Of a stretch of 33,815 bases of DNA, positions 19,616 through 28,352 are shown piece by piece. Origin of the DNA: a virus. The stretch lies in IMG/VR virus record IMGVR_UViG_3300027996_002928, positions 1 to 33,815 of that record, one strand, 5' to 3'. How positions within the stretch are numbered: the stretch's first letter is position 1; every line of letters begins with the position of its first letter. The notes under the pieces are model-generated. The model saw only the letters and a list, made by a program, of their open reading frames with translations. It had not been told where the DNA came from and did no database searches. A program made the position numbers and the translations under genes.

Positions 19616-19822
19616 ATGGAAGGTATAGTGCTTCATTGTCGAAATCGTAGTTGTCAAAAGTTGTTAGCTAAAAATGTACGGCTGCCCCTCGGCGCTTCAA
19701 TGGATGTAAAATGCTTTAGTTGCGGTGATCTAAACTGCATCTGCTCTGAAAGGGAGGGAGTAAAGGTAAAGAGTTTATCTGAAACTCGGAAACCTGATAT
19801 AATTTCATTATCAATAGAATAA
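19616..19822 (+). CDS. Com-like zinc-ribbon protein
   Basis: 68 residues from ATG 19616, chosen because a good promoter ends 6 nt upstream; an in-frame ATG at 19550 lies within the structured RNA. The pattern C8-x4-C13, QKLLAKN, MDVKC33-x2-C36-GDLN matches the Mu Com family (RC..C.KLLAK...LEIKCPRCGTLN). Com in phage Mu binds the mom mRNA and activates its translation. Many phages carry Com-like genes near the head genes without mom. The gene sits between the terminase and portal. An RNA-binding regulatory role is plausible but untested here; the C-terminal 25 residues are unlike Com. Confidence 0.7.
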   Translation: MEGIVLHCRNRSCQKLLAKNVRLPLGASMDVKCFSCGDLNCICSEREGVKVKSLSETRKPDIISLSIE

Positions 19823-19831
19823 CTTTTTGCT

Positions 19832-19892
19832 AAACTACGTGTGTTAGCGCAAAGGCTTGAACTATGTGCGTCTTGTGTGCGTAGTTTTTTTT
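19832..19892 (+). terminator. Terminator-like hairpin between the Com-like and portal genes
   Basis: AAACTACG (19832-19839) pairs with CGTAGTTT (19880-19887) and eight T follow (19885-19892). The loop is long (about 40 nt) and GU-rich. It may reduce transcription into the portal gene. Confidence 0.6.
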
Positions 19893-19909
19893 ATATAACT
19901 AAAAATATT

Positions 19910-22300
19910 ATGGATATTTTAGATGATCTAAATAAAATTGAGCAAGAACAAAAGGGCGCTGATGCCGGTGACTTTTCAGCGGTCTATTATAATAAAATTG
20001 CTCCAAGTACAAAAGAAGCAGATTATTTAAACACAAATACAGGTTGGGTTTATGCTTGTACTACTGTTATTTCTGATGAAGTAGCTAATATCGACATAGA
20101 GCTATTTAAGAAAAAATCAGATGACGAAGTAGAACAAGTCTTTAATCATCCTGTTTTAGATTTGTTAAATAAGGCTAATAATTTTACTACTAAATTTGAT
20201 TTATTTTCTTTGACACAGCAATATCTTGATCTGGCTGGTGAAGCCCCTTGGTTTGTTTTAAAAGACGGAGCGTTGCCATCTGAAATATTTTTATTGAGAC
20301 CAGATAAATTAGTTGTCAAAGCCGGCTCTAAAGATTTTGTTGATGGCTATGCTTATCGTAATGATAAAGGTAAAGAAATTCCTATTGAGGCTGATGAGCT
20401 TATATTTATCAAATACCCTAATCCTACAAATATGTTTAGAGGACAGGGTACTCTACAAGCTGCCGCTACTGTTGTTGATATTGAGAAATTTAGCGAGACC
20501 TATAATAAAAACTTTTTCTTTAATGGTGCCTCTGCCGGCATTATATTTAAAACTGATAAAGTTTTACAAAAAGATGTCCGTGAAAGATTTAAAAAACAAA
20601 TTGATCAAAGTTATAAGGGTGTATCAAATGCCCATAAATATCTTATTTTAGAAGCTGGATTGGATGCAAAACCTCTACAACTTTCTCAAAAAGATATGGA
20701 GTTCTTTAATCAATTGAACTGGACCAGAGATAAAATTTTGGGAATTTTCAGGGTACCAAGAACTGCCTTGGGTATTACTGATGATGTCAATCGTGCCAAT
20801 GCAGAAGCTACTGATTATGTCTTTGCGAAGCGTACTATCAAGCCAAAGATGAAAAGATTGATTGAACAGTTAAATGAATTTTTATTGCCAATGTATCCGG
20901 ATGGTGAGCAACTATATTTAAGCTTTAAAGACCCAGTACCTCAGGATGTTGAAAAACAAACCAAGGTCTATGAGAGTGGTATTAAAAATGGATATTTAAC
21001 AATCAATGAAGTTAGAGCTATGCAAGGTTTGGAAGGCATTGGTCCAGCCGGTGATATTGTTTATTTCAATGGTCAACCTGTTGATGGTACACAAAACAAT
21101 AATGATAGTGGTGAGAAAATATTTGGAAAGGAAAAACAAAAGATTTTGGTTGCTATTAAGGCTCGTAATAAATCTGCTACCTATAAAGAAAAAGTTAAAT
21201 TCATCAATGAAAAAATTACAAAGGCTGTCAATGCTGTTCGTGGTGATATAAAAAATATGATTATCGCTGAGGAAAAACATCAAGATAAAACTGTGATGAA
21301 ATGGAGCGAACAAAAAAAAGAAGATAATTGGCACGCTATTATTAAGCGAGCTGATCGTAATGAAATGCGTATCAGACGTGCTGTTGAAAAACAATTTGAT
21401 GCTCAATTAGAAAGAATATTGACAAGTAATAATCAGAAAAATATCAAAGTTGGCGATTGGAAATTAAACATAGATAATGAAAAACAAATCTGGTTTAGAA
21501 TTTTATTGCCTATTATTTCAGATATAGTCATAGAGGAAGGTCAAAGTGTAATGTCTGCTATTTCTGCCGGTTTAACTTTTGATGCTTTTGATGAAGTAGT
21601 CCAGAATTTTATTGATAATCATACTTCTCTAATATCTAAGGGAATAAATGAAACTACTAATAGAAAAATCAGAAGGTTAGTAAAAGATAACTTTAAAGAA
21701 AGCGAAGAAGTTATTGCCCGCAAGATGCGTAAAATGTTTGATGGCTTTACTCGTGATAGAGCTAAACTAATTGCTCGTACCGAGACATTTAAAGCTATCA
21801 ATTTCGCCACTGAGGAGGGTTATAAACAATCTGGAGTAGTTGAAGGTAAAGAGTGGTTTACAGCCTTAGATGAGCGTGTCTGTCCTTTTTGTATGCCTCT
21901 GCACGGCAAGATATTTGCAGTCGGTGAAACTATTTATAGTAAAGGCGATACTGTCCACGGCAGCGATGGATCAAGTTTTGTAGCTGATTATGAGACTATT
22001 AAATATCCACCTCTACACGCTAATTGCCGGTGTGGTTTAATTCCGGTTTTAATCGGTCAGAAAGAATTTGAAAAAGTTATCAAAGCCAAGATTACTCTGT
22101 CTAAATATAAAAAGGAAAATCGTGGTCAGGAAGAAATTGATAAGATCAATGAAAAGATTGATAAATTAAAAACTGAACAAAATAAAACTTCTGAGGATGT
22201 CAAAAAAGTAGATAACAAAATTGGTGATATTGATAAAAAGACTGATAAAAAAATTGATAAAATCGCTGAGGGAGTTAAGGGAATTTTAGAAGATGAATAA
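19910..22300 (+). CDS. Portal protein fused to a MuF-like head morphogenesis domain
   Basis: 796 residues from ATG 19910 (aatattATGG); an in-frame ATG at 19841 lies inside a terminator hairpin and is unlikely. Residues ~1-400 are an HK97-type portal: VYACTTVISDEVANIDIELFKK, VFNHPVLDLLNKAN, LDLAGEAPWFVLK, FIKYPNPTNMFRGQGTLQAA and FRVPRTALGI. The portal forms the 12-fold ring through which DNA enters. Residues ~600-720 form a MuF-type domain: ARTETFKAINFATEEGY, WFTALDERVCPFC (about 661), PPLHANCRCGLIPVL (about 706). A charged coiled tail ends the protein. Portal and MuF are usually separate genes. It overlaps the next gene by 8 nt. Confidence 0.85.
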   Translation: MDILDDLNKIEQEQKGADAGDFSAVYYNKIAPSTKEADYLNTNTGWVYACTTVISDEVANIDIELFKKKSDDEVEQVFNHPVLDLLNKANNFTTKFDLFSLTQQYLDLAGEAPWFVLKDGALPSEIFLLRPDKLVVKAGSKDFVDGYAYRNDKGKEIPIEADELIFIKYPNPTNMFRGQGTLQAAATVVDIEKFSETYNKNFFFNGASAGIIFKTDKVLQKDVRERFKKQIDQSYKGVSNAHKYLILEAGLDAKPLQLSQKDMEFFNQLNWTRDKILGIFRVPRTALGITDDVNRANAEATDYVFAKRTIKPKMKRLIEQLNEFLLPMYPDGEQLYLSFKDPVPQDVEKQTKVYESGIKNGYLTINEVRAMQGLEGIGPAGDIVYFNGQPVDGTQNNNDSGEKIFGKEKQKILVAIKARNKSATYKEKVKFINEKITKAVNAVRGDIKNMIIAEEKHQDKTVMKWSEQKKEDNWHAIIKRADRNEMRIRRAVEKQFDAQLERILTSNNQKNIKVGDWKLNIDNEKQIWFRILLPIISDIVIEEGQSVMSAISAGLTFDAFDEVVQNFIDNHTSLISKGINETTNRKIRRLVKDNFKESEEVIARKMRKMFDGFTRDRAKLIARTETFKAINFATEEGYKQSGVVEGKEWFTALDERVCPFCMPLHGKIFAVGETIYSKGDTVHGSDGSSFVADYETIKYPPLHANCRCGLIPVLIGQKEFEKVIKAKITLSKYKKENRGQEEIDKINEKIDKLKTEQNKTSEDVKKVDNKIGDIDKKTDKKIDKIAEGVKGILEDE

Positions 22301-24374
22301 AAAACAAGAAAAACTGATAAAATTGTTGAAGGCTTTAGAGGGTAAAAAAATTACTCCTCAAGATTTTACTAAGTTGATTTTGACTGAAGCTATTGGTGAA
22401 ATAGATAAATTGACTGAAATTCTTAAAGGTTTGGATACTAAGTTAAATAATATTGATTTTGATAAACAAGAAAAAATCATTGGTTCTTTGAAAAATATTA
22501 AAGATGAAATAACAAAGGTAAATTCTAAAAAAATTGATTTATCTGGTATTGAAAAGCAACTTGCTGAGATCAATAAAAAAATGCCTAAAGGTATCGATGT
22601 AAACAAACTGGGTGAGATTGTATCTATTCTAAAAAAGATAGATACAAAGTCCGAGTTTAGTATTAAAGAGCCTACTTGGTTGGAAAAAATAAATCCTTCC
22701 AAGCATATTAAGGCTTTAGGTGATCGTATCATTAAGCAACTTGCTAACGAAATTGTCAAGGTTAATGTTCAAAATGATTGGGTACCTGTCAAGATTTTAG
22801 ATGCTAAAGGTAATGTTATTGAGCGCTTTGTTCCACCTAATCCGGCTGGTGCCGGAGGAGGTAAAGCTGGTCCTGATCCTGTTGGTTTAAAAAATATTGC
22901 TGATGTTAAAATAAATCCTGCTACTGAAGATAAACAAGACGATATAATCACAAGATTAAGTGATGTTCAAGCACCTATTCCAGTAGATGGCGATTCAGTT
23001 TATGCTAAAGATGTTGATACAGTTAATTCAGATATTGGTGATTTTAGCGGTGCAATATCTGATTTATTTGATGACAGGACAAGCACAGTGACAACCAGTG
23101 TAGATAATCCAAGTTTGACTGTCGCTTTAGAGAGACCAATAAGCAATAAAGCTATCACAATAATCACATCGAGTGGCGACTTTAGTAATGTGACAATAGT
23201 AGCCAAAAATGCGGCTGGCACAGTCCTTGAGACCATAGATGATAGTGCAAATAACACAAAATATACATCTCATACTTATTATTTTACTGATATAGATAAA
23301 TGGTGTGTATTAGATATTTCATTTACAACTACCGATGATGTCACATTATCTTTTCTGGATATATATAAATCTGTTCACGTTGACGCTCATTTACACGCTT
23401 TGAAACCAGACGGCACAGTGACAGCTATTGATGCTACTGCCGGAGGTAATTTGAAAGTATCTATCGAGGAAAGTGACCCTGCTGCTACACTCGTGACTAC
23501 ACCAGCAAGCTCCATCATAGATAGTGGTAATTCAACTACTACTCCTTTGGGTATAGATGGGGTTTATACTGGAACAGCTTTTGATTGTGAAGGATATTCA
23601 AGTATTACAAATACTATTTATGCAGATGAAGATTCTGCTACTGATGGTATGCAATATCAATTTTGTTCTGATGATAGTTTTGGAGCTAATACTGATACTC
23701 ATTCATTTACTTTAGATTTTTCTGATAGTCCTGTTAGAAGATTCCAATTTTCAGTAACAGCCAGATATTTTAGAATTAAATATACCAATGGAGGTACAGC
23801 ACAGGGAGCATTTGATGTACAAAATATAGCCCATAGAACTAATGTACTTACTTCAATTCATAGATTAGGAAACGATACTACATTAGACAGGTCAGCGCAG
23901 TTAGTAAAAGCTCTTATTATGGGTGAAACTACTGCTGGCGGTGGCGGTACAGTAAATGTAAAGGTTAATCCTTCTGGTACTTTAGAAGTCAATGAGGAAA
24001 ATAGTGCTGCTATTCTTACTGCTTTACAAATAATGGATGATTGGGATGATGCTGATAGAGCTAAAATATCCAATCGGTTAATCAAAAGCGCTATTGATGA
24101 TACGACAGTTGATAGTACAGCCGATCTTATCTTTGATGCTTCTGGTGATACTGATGCTGTAGAATTGACAATAACAAATTGTCATACAACAGAAGTTTAT
24201 GTTGGTGAGGATAGTTCAGTCTCGACTACGGACTTTATGTATTACATTCCACCAAAACAAACCATAGTTATAAATCACGCTGGGAATTCTGGTACAACAG
24301 AAGACCTTTATGGTATTAGAGATACTGGTGATAGTGGTTTAATAAAAGTTTATTCAAGAAAATATAAAACTTAA
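22293..24374 (+). CDS. Large coiled-coil/beta-rich virion protein, probable head surface or fibre protein
   Basis: 693 residues with three parts: an N-terminal helical coiled region (about 1-125), a hinge with RFVPPNPAGAGGGKAGPDP, and a long Thr/Ser/Asp-rich beta region. The hinge is followed by NIADVKINPATEDKQDDI, a phrase often found in phage fibre and head-decoration proteins. The middle has an F5/8-like stretch (ARYFRIKYTNGGTAQGAFDV), and the end has ELTITNCHTTEVYVGEDSS and KQTIVINHAGNSG, which read as a small beta sandwich. It is encoded between portal and protease, where decoration or head-fibre genes can occur. I cannot name the family; a structural role is inferred. Confidence 0.55.
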   Translation: MNKKQEKLIKLLKALEGKKITPQDFTKLILTEAIGEIDKLTEILKGLDTKLNNIDFDKQEKIIGSLKNIKDEITKVNSKKIDLSGIEKQLAEINKKMPKGIDVNKLGEIVSILKKIDTKSEFSIKEPTWLEKINPSKHIKALGDRIIKQLANEIVKVNVQNDWVPVKILDAKGNVIERFVPPNPAGAGGGKAGPDPVGLKNIADVKINPATEDKQDDIITRLSDVQAPIPVDGDSVYAKDVDTVNSDIGDFSGAISDLFDDRTSTVTTSVDNPSLTVALERPISNKAITIITSSGDFSNVTIVAKNAAGTVLETIDDSANNTKYTSHTYYFTDIDKWCVLDISFTTTDDVTLSFLDIYKSVHVDAHLHALKPDGTVTAIDATAGGNLKVSIEESDPAATLVTTPASSIIDSGNSTTTPLGIDGVYTGTAFDCEGYSSITNTIYADEDSATDGMQYQFCSDDSFGANTDTHSFTLDFSDSPVRRFQFSVTARYFRIKYTNGGTAQGAFDVQNIAHRTNVLTSIHRLGNDTTLDRSAQLVKALIMGETTAGGGGTVNVKVNPSGTLEVNEENSAAILTALQIMDDWDDADRAKISNRLIKSAIDDTTVDSTADLIFDASGDTDAVELTITNCHTTEVYVGEDSSVSTTDFMYYIPPKQTIVINHAGNSGTTEDLYGIRDTGDSGLIKVYSRKYKT

Positions 24375-24384
24375 TTAAAAATAT

Positions 24385-24666
24385 ATGGCTTTAGAAAGAG
24401 AAGAACAATATAAAAAATACACAGTAGCAATAGGAGCTTTAAAGACTTTTATTGGTGCTGGAGGAGCTGAAACAGTCACTGATGTAATATTAGATGACAG
24501 ACTTCAGGTAAAAACTTCACAAGGTGATAATCCGCTTACTGTTAGAACCTATTATATCAATCTACCAGAAGCAAGGGATGCCTTAAGTATAAGTGATGGT
24601 GAGTCTTTTAGCGGTGTGGACTTTAGTGATGATTTAGTAATTACAACAATTAAAGTAATAGTCTAA
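24385..24666 (+). CDS. Small virion-associated protein, unknown
   Basis: 93 residues, acidic and beta-leaning, with a repeated D-D pattern in the second half (SFSGVDFSDDLVITT). It follows the 693-aa protein and its TAA shares a base with the next ATG (TAATG). No family recognised; position suggests part of the head surface set. Confidence 0.5.
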   Translation: MALEREEQYKKYTVAIGALKTFIGAGGAETVTDVILDDRLQVKTSQGDNPLTVRTYYINLPEARDALSISDGESFSGVDFSDDLVITTIKVIV

Positions 24667-25325
24667 TGGCAAGAGTAAAGGGCTGGTTTAGAAGCGGAAC
24701 TGCTGCTGAACCAAGACCAAATGATATAGTCACCACTTCACAGAGTTGGGACCCAAAGAGTAGTTTTACTGGTAAACAATTAGAATATCGTATTGGTTCC
24801 AGTTCTTTAACTAAATTTGTTGGTACCTTTGATGGTTCTTACGGGGTGGGTACATATTATTCAAAAGGAATTGTATTTATAGACGAGGTTCATCAAAAGG
24901 GAATTATCCCAGCCAATTCAAGGTTCGATATAGATATTTATGCAAAAACCACCATTTCAACAGTCGGTAATTTTCAATTAGTTTTTGCAGGGATATTTAT
25001 ATGGGAGGGTGCTACTGATACCTTAAAACATCAAATAGTGACACCTGCTTGGGGAATGACTAATTCTTGGGCAAATTATAATACTTATGCTGTTTCTGAT
25101 ACCGTAATGAGTTCACAAACTGATATTGTTTTAAATGCCGGTGATAGAATATGTGTAGAATTTTATGGATATTGGCGAGTATTTTTTGGAACTGTGGTTG
25201 TAAGAAAGACAGGGCAAGCTATTAGATATGGTGGTACTGGCGGTTATGAAAGTTTCCTTGCTTATCCACAAATACAAGAAATACAATATTATAATAAAGG
25301 TAATAAAAAAGTAGGTTTAATATAA
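24666..25325 (+). CDS. Beta-rich structural protein, unknown
   Basis: 219 residues, rich in aromatic residues and Gly/Thr/Ser, no Cys pairs and no helix-forming stretches, which reads as an all-beta jelly-roll type protein. Notable stretches are GKQLEYRIGSSSLTKFVGTF, KGIVFIDEVHQKGIIPANSRF and VEFYGYWRVFFGTVVV. It is coupled to the preceding small gene by a TAATG overlap and lies before the protease. It could be a decoration trimer or part of a head fibre. Confidence 0.5.
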   Translation: MARVKGWFRSGTAAEPRPNDIVTTSQSWDPKSSFTGKQLEYRIGSSSLTKFVGTFDGSYGVGTYYSKGIVFIDEVHQKGIIPANSRFDIDIYAKTTISTVGNFQLVFAGIFIWEGATDTLKHQIVTPAWGMTNSWANYNTYAVSDTVMSSQTDIVLNAGDRICVEFYGYWRVFFGTVVVRKTGQAIRYGGTGGYESFLAYPQIQEIQYYNKGNKKVGLI

Positions 25326-25352
25326 TAATTTATAAAATAATTAAATAATACT

Positions 25353-26009
25353 ATGAAAAAACAAAACATTAAGGCTTATATTGAAAATGTGGATGGCAAG
25401 ATGGTTGCTGTGGCTTCTGACGATAGTTTAGATAGACACGGCGATAGTATCAAACAAGATGTTTGGGATTTGCGTAATTTTCGTAAAAACCCAGTTTTGC
25501 TTATGTCACATCAATATCAGCTACCGCCAGTTGGGATTGCGAAAAATTTTAAGGTCGTAGATAACAAACTTATCTTTGAGCCTGTTTTTCACGAAATTAC
25601 TCAATCGGCGAGGGAAGTTAAGCAAATGTTTTTAGACGGCATTATGCGGGCTTTCTCAGTTGGATTTTTACCGAACGAAAAGAAAAATGAGTTATTGGAA
25701 ATTTCTGTCGTATCAGTACCAGCAAATCCTAATGCTATTGTATTTGAAAAAAGTGTTAGTGATGATGATAAAGCTAAAATAAAATCTTGGATTAAAGGTG
25801 AAACTGATCGTAATAAAAAAGTCAAAGACCAAGGTAAAGCTATTGATGAAGTTATGGAACACGTAAAATCAATCAATATTCGTTTAAATAATATTGAAAA
25901 GGTCGGCACCAAGCAGAAACTTGATGTAAATATCATCGGGAAATCTCTTGAGAGGCTTGATAAATCATTGAGCTATTTAAATCGTAAAGTTGTTAAGAAA
26001 GGGAAATAA
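25353..26009 (+). CDS. HK97-type prohead protease (S78 family)
   Basis: 218 residues. The protease domain (about 1-130) has DDSLDRHGD, the catalytic His53 in MSHQY, PPVGIAKNF, Ser102 in MRAFSVGFLP and LLEISVVSVPANPNA, the usual order in HK97 proteases. Residues ~135-218 are a separate charged helical tail (KSINIRLNNIEKV, NRKVVKKGK). This tail may act as scaffold, since no separate scaffold gene exists. The enzyme removes the delta domain of the capsid protein during maturation. It starts 27 nt after the beta protein and 3 nt before the capsid gene. Confidence 0.85.
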   Translation: MKKQNIKAYIENVDGKMVAVASDDSLDRHGDSIKQDVWDLRNFRKNPVLLMSHQYQLPPVGIAKNFKVVDNKLIFEPVFHEITQSAREVKQMFLDGIMRAFSVGFLPNEKKNELLEISVVSVPANPNAIVFEKSVSDDDKAKIKSWIKGETDRNKKVKDQGKAIDEVMEHVKSINIRLNNIEKVGTKQKLDVNIIGKSLERLDKSLSYLNRKVVKKGK

Positions 26010-26012
26010 TAT

Positions 26013-27278
26013 ATGGGTAAAAAATATATTATGGTCAATGGAAAAAAGATTTTCCTAAAAGACGGCGAAGCCCCAGAAGTTAAGGATGAGGATGAGGACA
26101 AAGATGCTCCTGATACTACCGAAGCTCCTGACGGCGAAGGTGATGCAGATGCGGAAGCAGATGCTGATGCTGATGCCCCAGAAGGTGACGACCTTGAGGA
26201 TAAGGTTGATAAAGTTGCTGATAACTTAGCTAATTCTGTTCGTGAAAAACTTGGCTTAGAAGGACTTGAGAAAAAAGTCGATGGTCTATTGTCTGCTCAA
26301 GACAAAGGCAATTCTAAGATTATGAGTATTTTACAGGGCAAGGATTTGACTAAGGGCAAAAATCAACTTACCAAAGAGGAAAAAATCGTTGGTTTCTACC
26401 ACGCATTGGTCTCTGGTGATCGTGAGGTTGCCAAAGCGTTGTCTGAGGGTACTGCCGCTGATGGTGGTTATCTTTTCCCAGATGAGTTCAGAGCCGAGTT
26501 AGTTAGATGGCTCACCGATCAGAACAGAATGCGTAGTTTGGTCCGTGTTGTACCAATGAGACGTGACGTGTTAAAAGCGCCAAGTCTTGTTGAAAGTGTC
26601 CAAGTTTATTGGACTGCTGAAAATGCAGCTAAGACTACTACCACTGCTCACTTCGGCGAGATCACTCTTACTGCTCGCAAAGTTGCCGCTATTCTTTATG
26701 CTTCTGATGAATTGATTGAGGACAGCACAGAAATTGATGTTGTCAATTTAATCATTCAATTATTTGGCGAAAAAATCGCTGAAGAAGAAGATAGAGTTAT
26801 TTGTGCTGGTAATGGTACAACTGAGCCGACTGGTTTGATAACAGCTGGCACTATCAGAACTGTTAGTGTTGCTGGTAATCTTAACTTTGATGATATTATT
26901 GACTTGGTTTATGCCGTGCCTCAAAAATATCATAAAGCAGCATCCTTTCTTGTTCACAGAACTAATATCAAAGAACTTCGCAAATTGAAGGATAATGATG
27001 GTCGTTATATCTGGTCTGAGCCTATCTCAGCCGGTGGTGCGCCTACCATCTTAGGTTATCCTGTTTATGAAGTTAATTGGGTTGGTGAAGCTAACATTTT
27101 CTTCGGAAATTGGAAACTCGCTTATTGGTTAGGTGACAGGAAAAAGATGACAGTTAAGATCAGCAATGATACAACTCAAGCATTTACTCAAGATATGACT
27201 GCAATCCGTGTGGTTGCTCGTATCGGCGGTAATGTTGTGTTACCTGATGCAGCTGCTCACTTGGATAGCATACCTTAA
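26013..27278 (+). CDS. Major capsid protein (HK97 fold) with acidic delta domain
   Basis: 421 residues. Residues 20-65 are extremely acidic (many Asp/Glu and Ala), followed by a coiled section (62-120): together the delta/scaffold part. The mature domain begins about 145 (EGTAADGGYLFPDEF). It then runs through RSLVRVVPMRRDV, the E-loop region VYWTAENAAKTTTTA, ARKVAAILYASDELIEDS, IICAGNG-like VICAGNGTTEPTGL, and ends with TAIRVVARIGGNVVLPDA. Cleavage by the adjacent protease would remove about the first 130-145 residues. A strong hairpin follows the stop. Confidence 0.9.
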   Translation: MGKKYIMVNGKKIFLKDGEAPEVKDEDEDKDAPDTTEAPDGEGDADAEADADADAPEGDDLEDKVDKVADNLANSVREKLGLEGLEKKVDGLLSAQDKGNSKIMSILQGKDLTKGKNQLTKEEKIVGFYHALVSGDREVAKALSEGTAADGGYLFPDEFRAELVRWLTDQNRMRSLVRVVPMRRDVLKAPSLVESVQVYWTAENAAKTTTTAHFGEITLTARKVAAILYASDELIEDSTEIDVVNLIIQLFGEKIAEEEDRVICAGNGTTEPTGLITAGTIRTVSVAGNLNFDDIIDLVYAVPQKYHKAASFLVHRTNIKELRKLKDNDGRYIWSEPISAGGAPTILGYPVYEVNWVGEANIFFGNWKLAYWLGDRKKMTVKISNDTTQAFTQDMTAIRVVARIGGNVVLPDAAAHLDSIP

Positions 27279-27292
27279 ATTGTTGATATATA

Positions 27293-27325
27293 GGGTGGCT
27301 AATGCGCTAAAGGTATTAGCTATCC
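27293..27325 (+). promoter_or_regulatory. Strong mRNA hairpin after the capsid gene
   Basis: GGGTGGCTAAT (27293-27303) pairs with ATTAGCTATCC (27315-27325), 11 bp including two G-T pairs, loop of 11 nt. No T-run follows, so it is more likely a stability or processing element, or a brake on downstream expression, than a terminator. Confidence 0.6.
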
Positions 27326-27329
27326 GCTT

Positions 27330-27431
27330 ATGTCAAAAATTAAAAAGACATCAAAAAGACTAAAGAAAAAGGGCAAATTTTGGAAAGATAAAATGCTCAA
27401 ATTTAGCAATCCTAAAATTAAAGTAAAATAA
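27330..27431 (+). CDS. Very basic 33-residue peptide
   Basis: 33 residues with Lys/Arg in nearly half the positions (MSKIKKTSKRLKKKGKFWKD at the start) and no acidic cluster. It lies right after the capsid hairpin and 4 nt before the connector gene. It could bind nucleic acid or the acidic delta domain of the capsid protein. Short frames of this size in AT-rich DNA can arise by chance, but tight spacing on both sides argues for a real gene. Confidence 0.5.
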   Translation: MSKIKKTSKRLKKKGKFWKDKMLKFSNPKIKVK

Positions 27432-27435
27432 TTAT

Positions 27436-28032
27436 ATGGCTTATACAAGTAAAGAAAAAGTAGAGGATTATTTAGGTATCACTTTACCAGCTGATCTGAC
27501 TGATCGTTTGAATGACGATTGGATACCGGCTGTCCAATTATGGGTAGATAATTATTCAGAGATGTCTTGGGAAAATGATGCTGATGCCGCAGCAGATAGA
27601 TATTTCGATGGCTCGGGAGCCAGAGAATTGCTAATCGATACTTATTATGCTTTGGTGAGTGTCACTACTTTGGATGTAGATGGTGATGATGATGTCACAA
27701 TTGATACTGATGGTATTATAGAATATCCACTAAATAGGACTGCCAAGGATAGGATTTATTTGGAGACAAGTGCCAGTATTGCTAAATTTCCTGCCCATCG
27801 AAACGCAGTAAAAATAAATGCTAAATGGGGTTTTGCTTCTGTTGTACCTGAGGATATTTCTTTGGCAGCTACAAGATTATTAGGTCATTTATTAAATAAA
27901 AGAATAAAAGGCGGTGATACAAAGTCTGAAAGTTTAGGTGATTATAGTATTAGTTTTTTCGAGATTGATGAAGCAGCTAATTTACTTGGTGTCACTAATA
28001 TTTTAGATCAATATCGTCCATTAGATTTATAA
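27436..28032 (+). CDS. Head-tail connector (gp6-like)
   Basis: 198 residues with features of the HK97 gp6 family: an N-terminal helical segment (MAYTSKEKVEDYLGI), WIPAVQLWVDNYS, a beta part (YFDGSGARELLIDTYYALVSV), and AATRLLGHLLNKRIKGGDTKSESLGDYSISF, which is diagnostic of adaptor proteins. It forms a ring beneath the portal. It begins 4 nt after the basic peptide and ends 1 nt before the head-closure gene. Confidence 0.75.
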   Translation: MAYTSKEKVEDYLGITLPADLTDRLNDDWIPAVQLWVDNYSEMSWENDADAAADRYFDGSGARELLIDTYYALVSVTTLDVDGDDDVTIDTDGIIEYPLNRTAKDRIYLETSASIAKFPAHRNAVKINAKWGFASVVPEDISLAATRLLGHLLNKRIKGGDTKSESLGDYSISFFEIDEAANLLGVTNILDQYRPLDL

Positions 28033-28033
28033 T

Positions 28034-28351
28034 ATGAGTTTTGCTAATTTGAGAACAGAGAGAATAATCATCAGCCGGATGCAAACTACTTCTGGCAATA
28101 AGATTGCTATGGCTACTTTGACCGCAGCTTATGTTAATTTACAAGGACTGGACGATGAAAAAACTGCTTTGGTTGGTGGTGTGTACGGAAAAACATTTGT
28201 GATCTACGCTGATATAAATGAGGATATTCGAGAGGGTGATAAAATAAAAGATACTATTCGAGGTAATTTTTATAAAGTAATTAAAGGCGGAGTGACCAAG
28301 CATAGTCAGGGTAGTATCGAATATTTAAAAGTTGTTATTAGGGAAACTTAG
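28034..28351 (+). CDS. Head-closure/stopper protein
   Basis: 105 residues, mostly strands: RTERIIISRMQT, AYVNLQGLDDE, KTFVIYADINEDIREGDKI and IKGGVTKHSQGSIEYLKVVIRE. This is the pattern of small beta-barrel stoppers such as SPP1 gp16 / HK97 gp7 class, which seal the connector after packaging. Its end lies 1 nt before the next preferred start. Assigned mostly by position and size. Confidence 0.65.
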   Translation: MSFANLRTERIIISRMQTTSGNKIAMATLTAAYVNLQGLDDEKTALVGGVYGKTFVIYADINEDIREGDKIKDTIRGNFYKVIKGGVTKHSQGSIEYLKVVIRET

Positions 28352-28352
28352 T

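Noticed and set aside
20313-20651. Second + strand frame inside the portal gene
   Set aside because: It is contained in the portal domain in another frame and encodes a leucine/lysine-rich low-information sequence.
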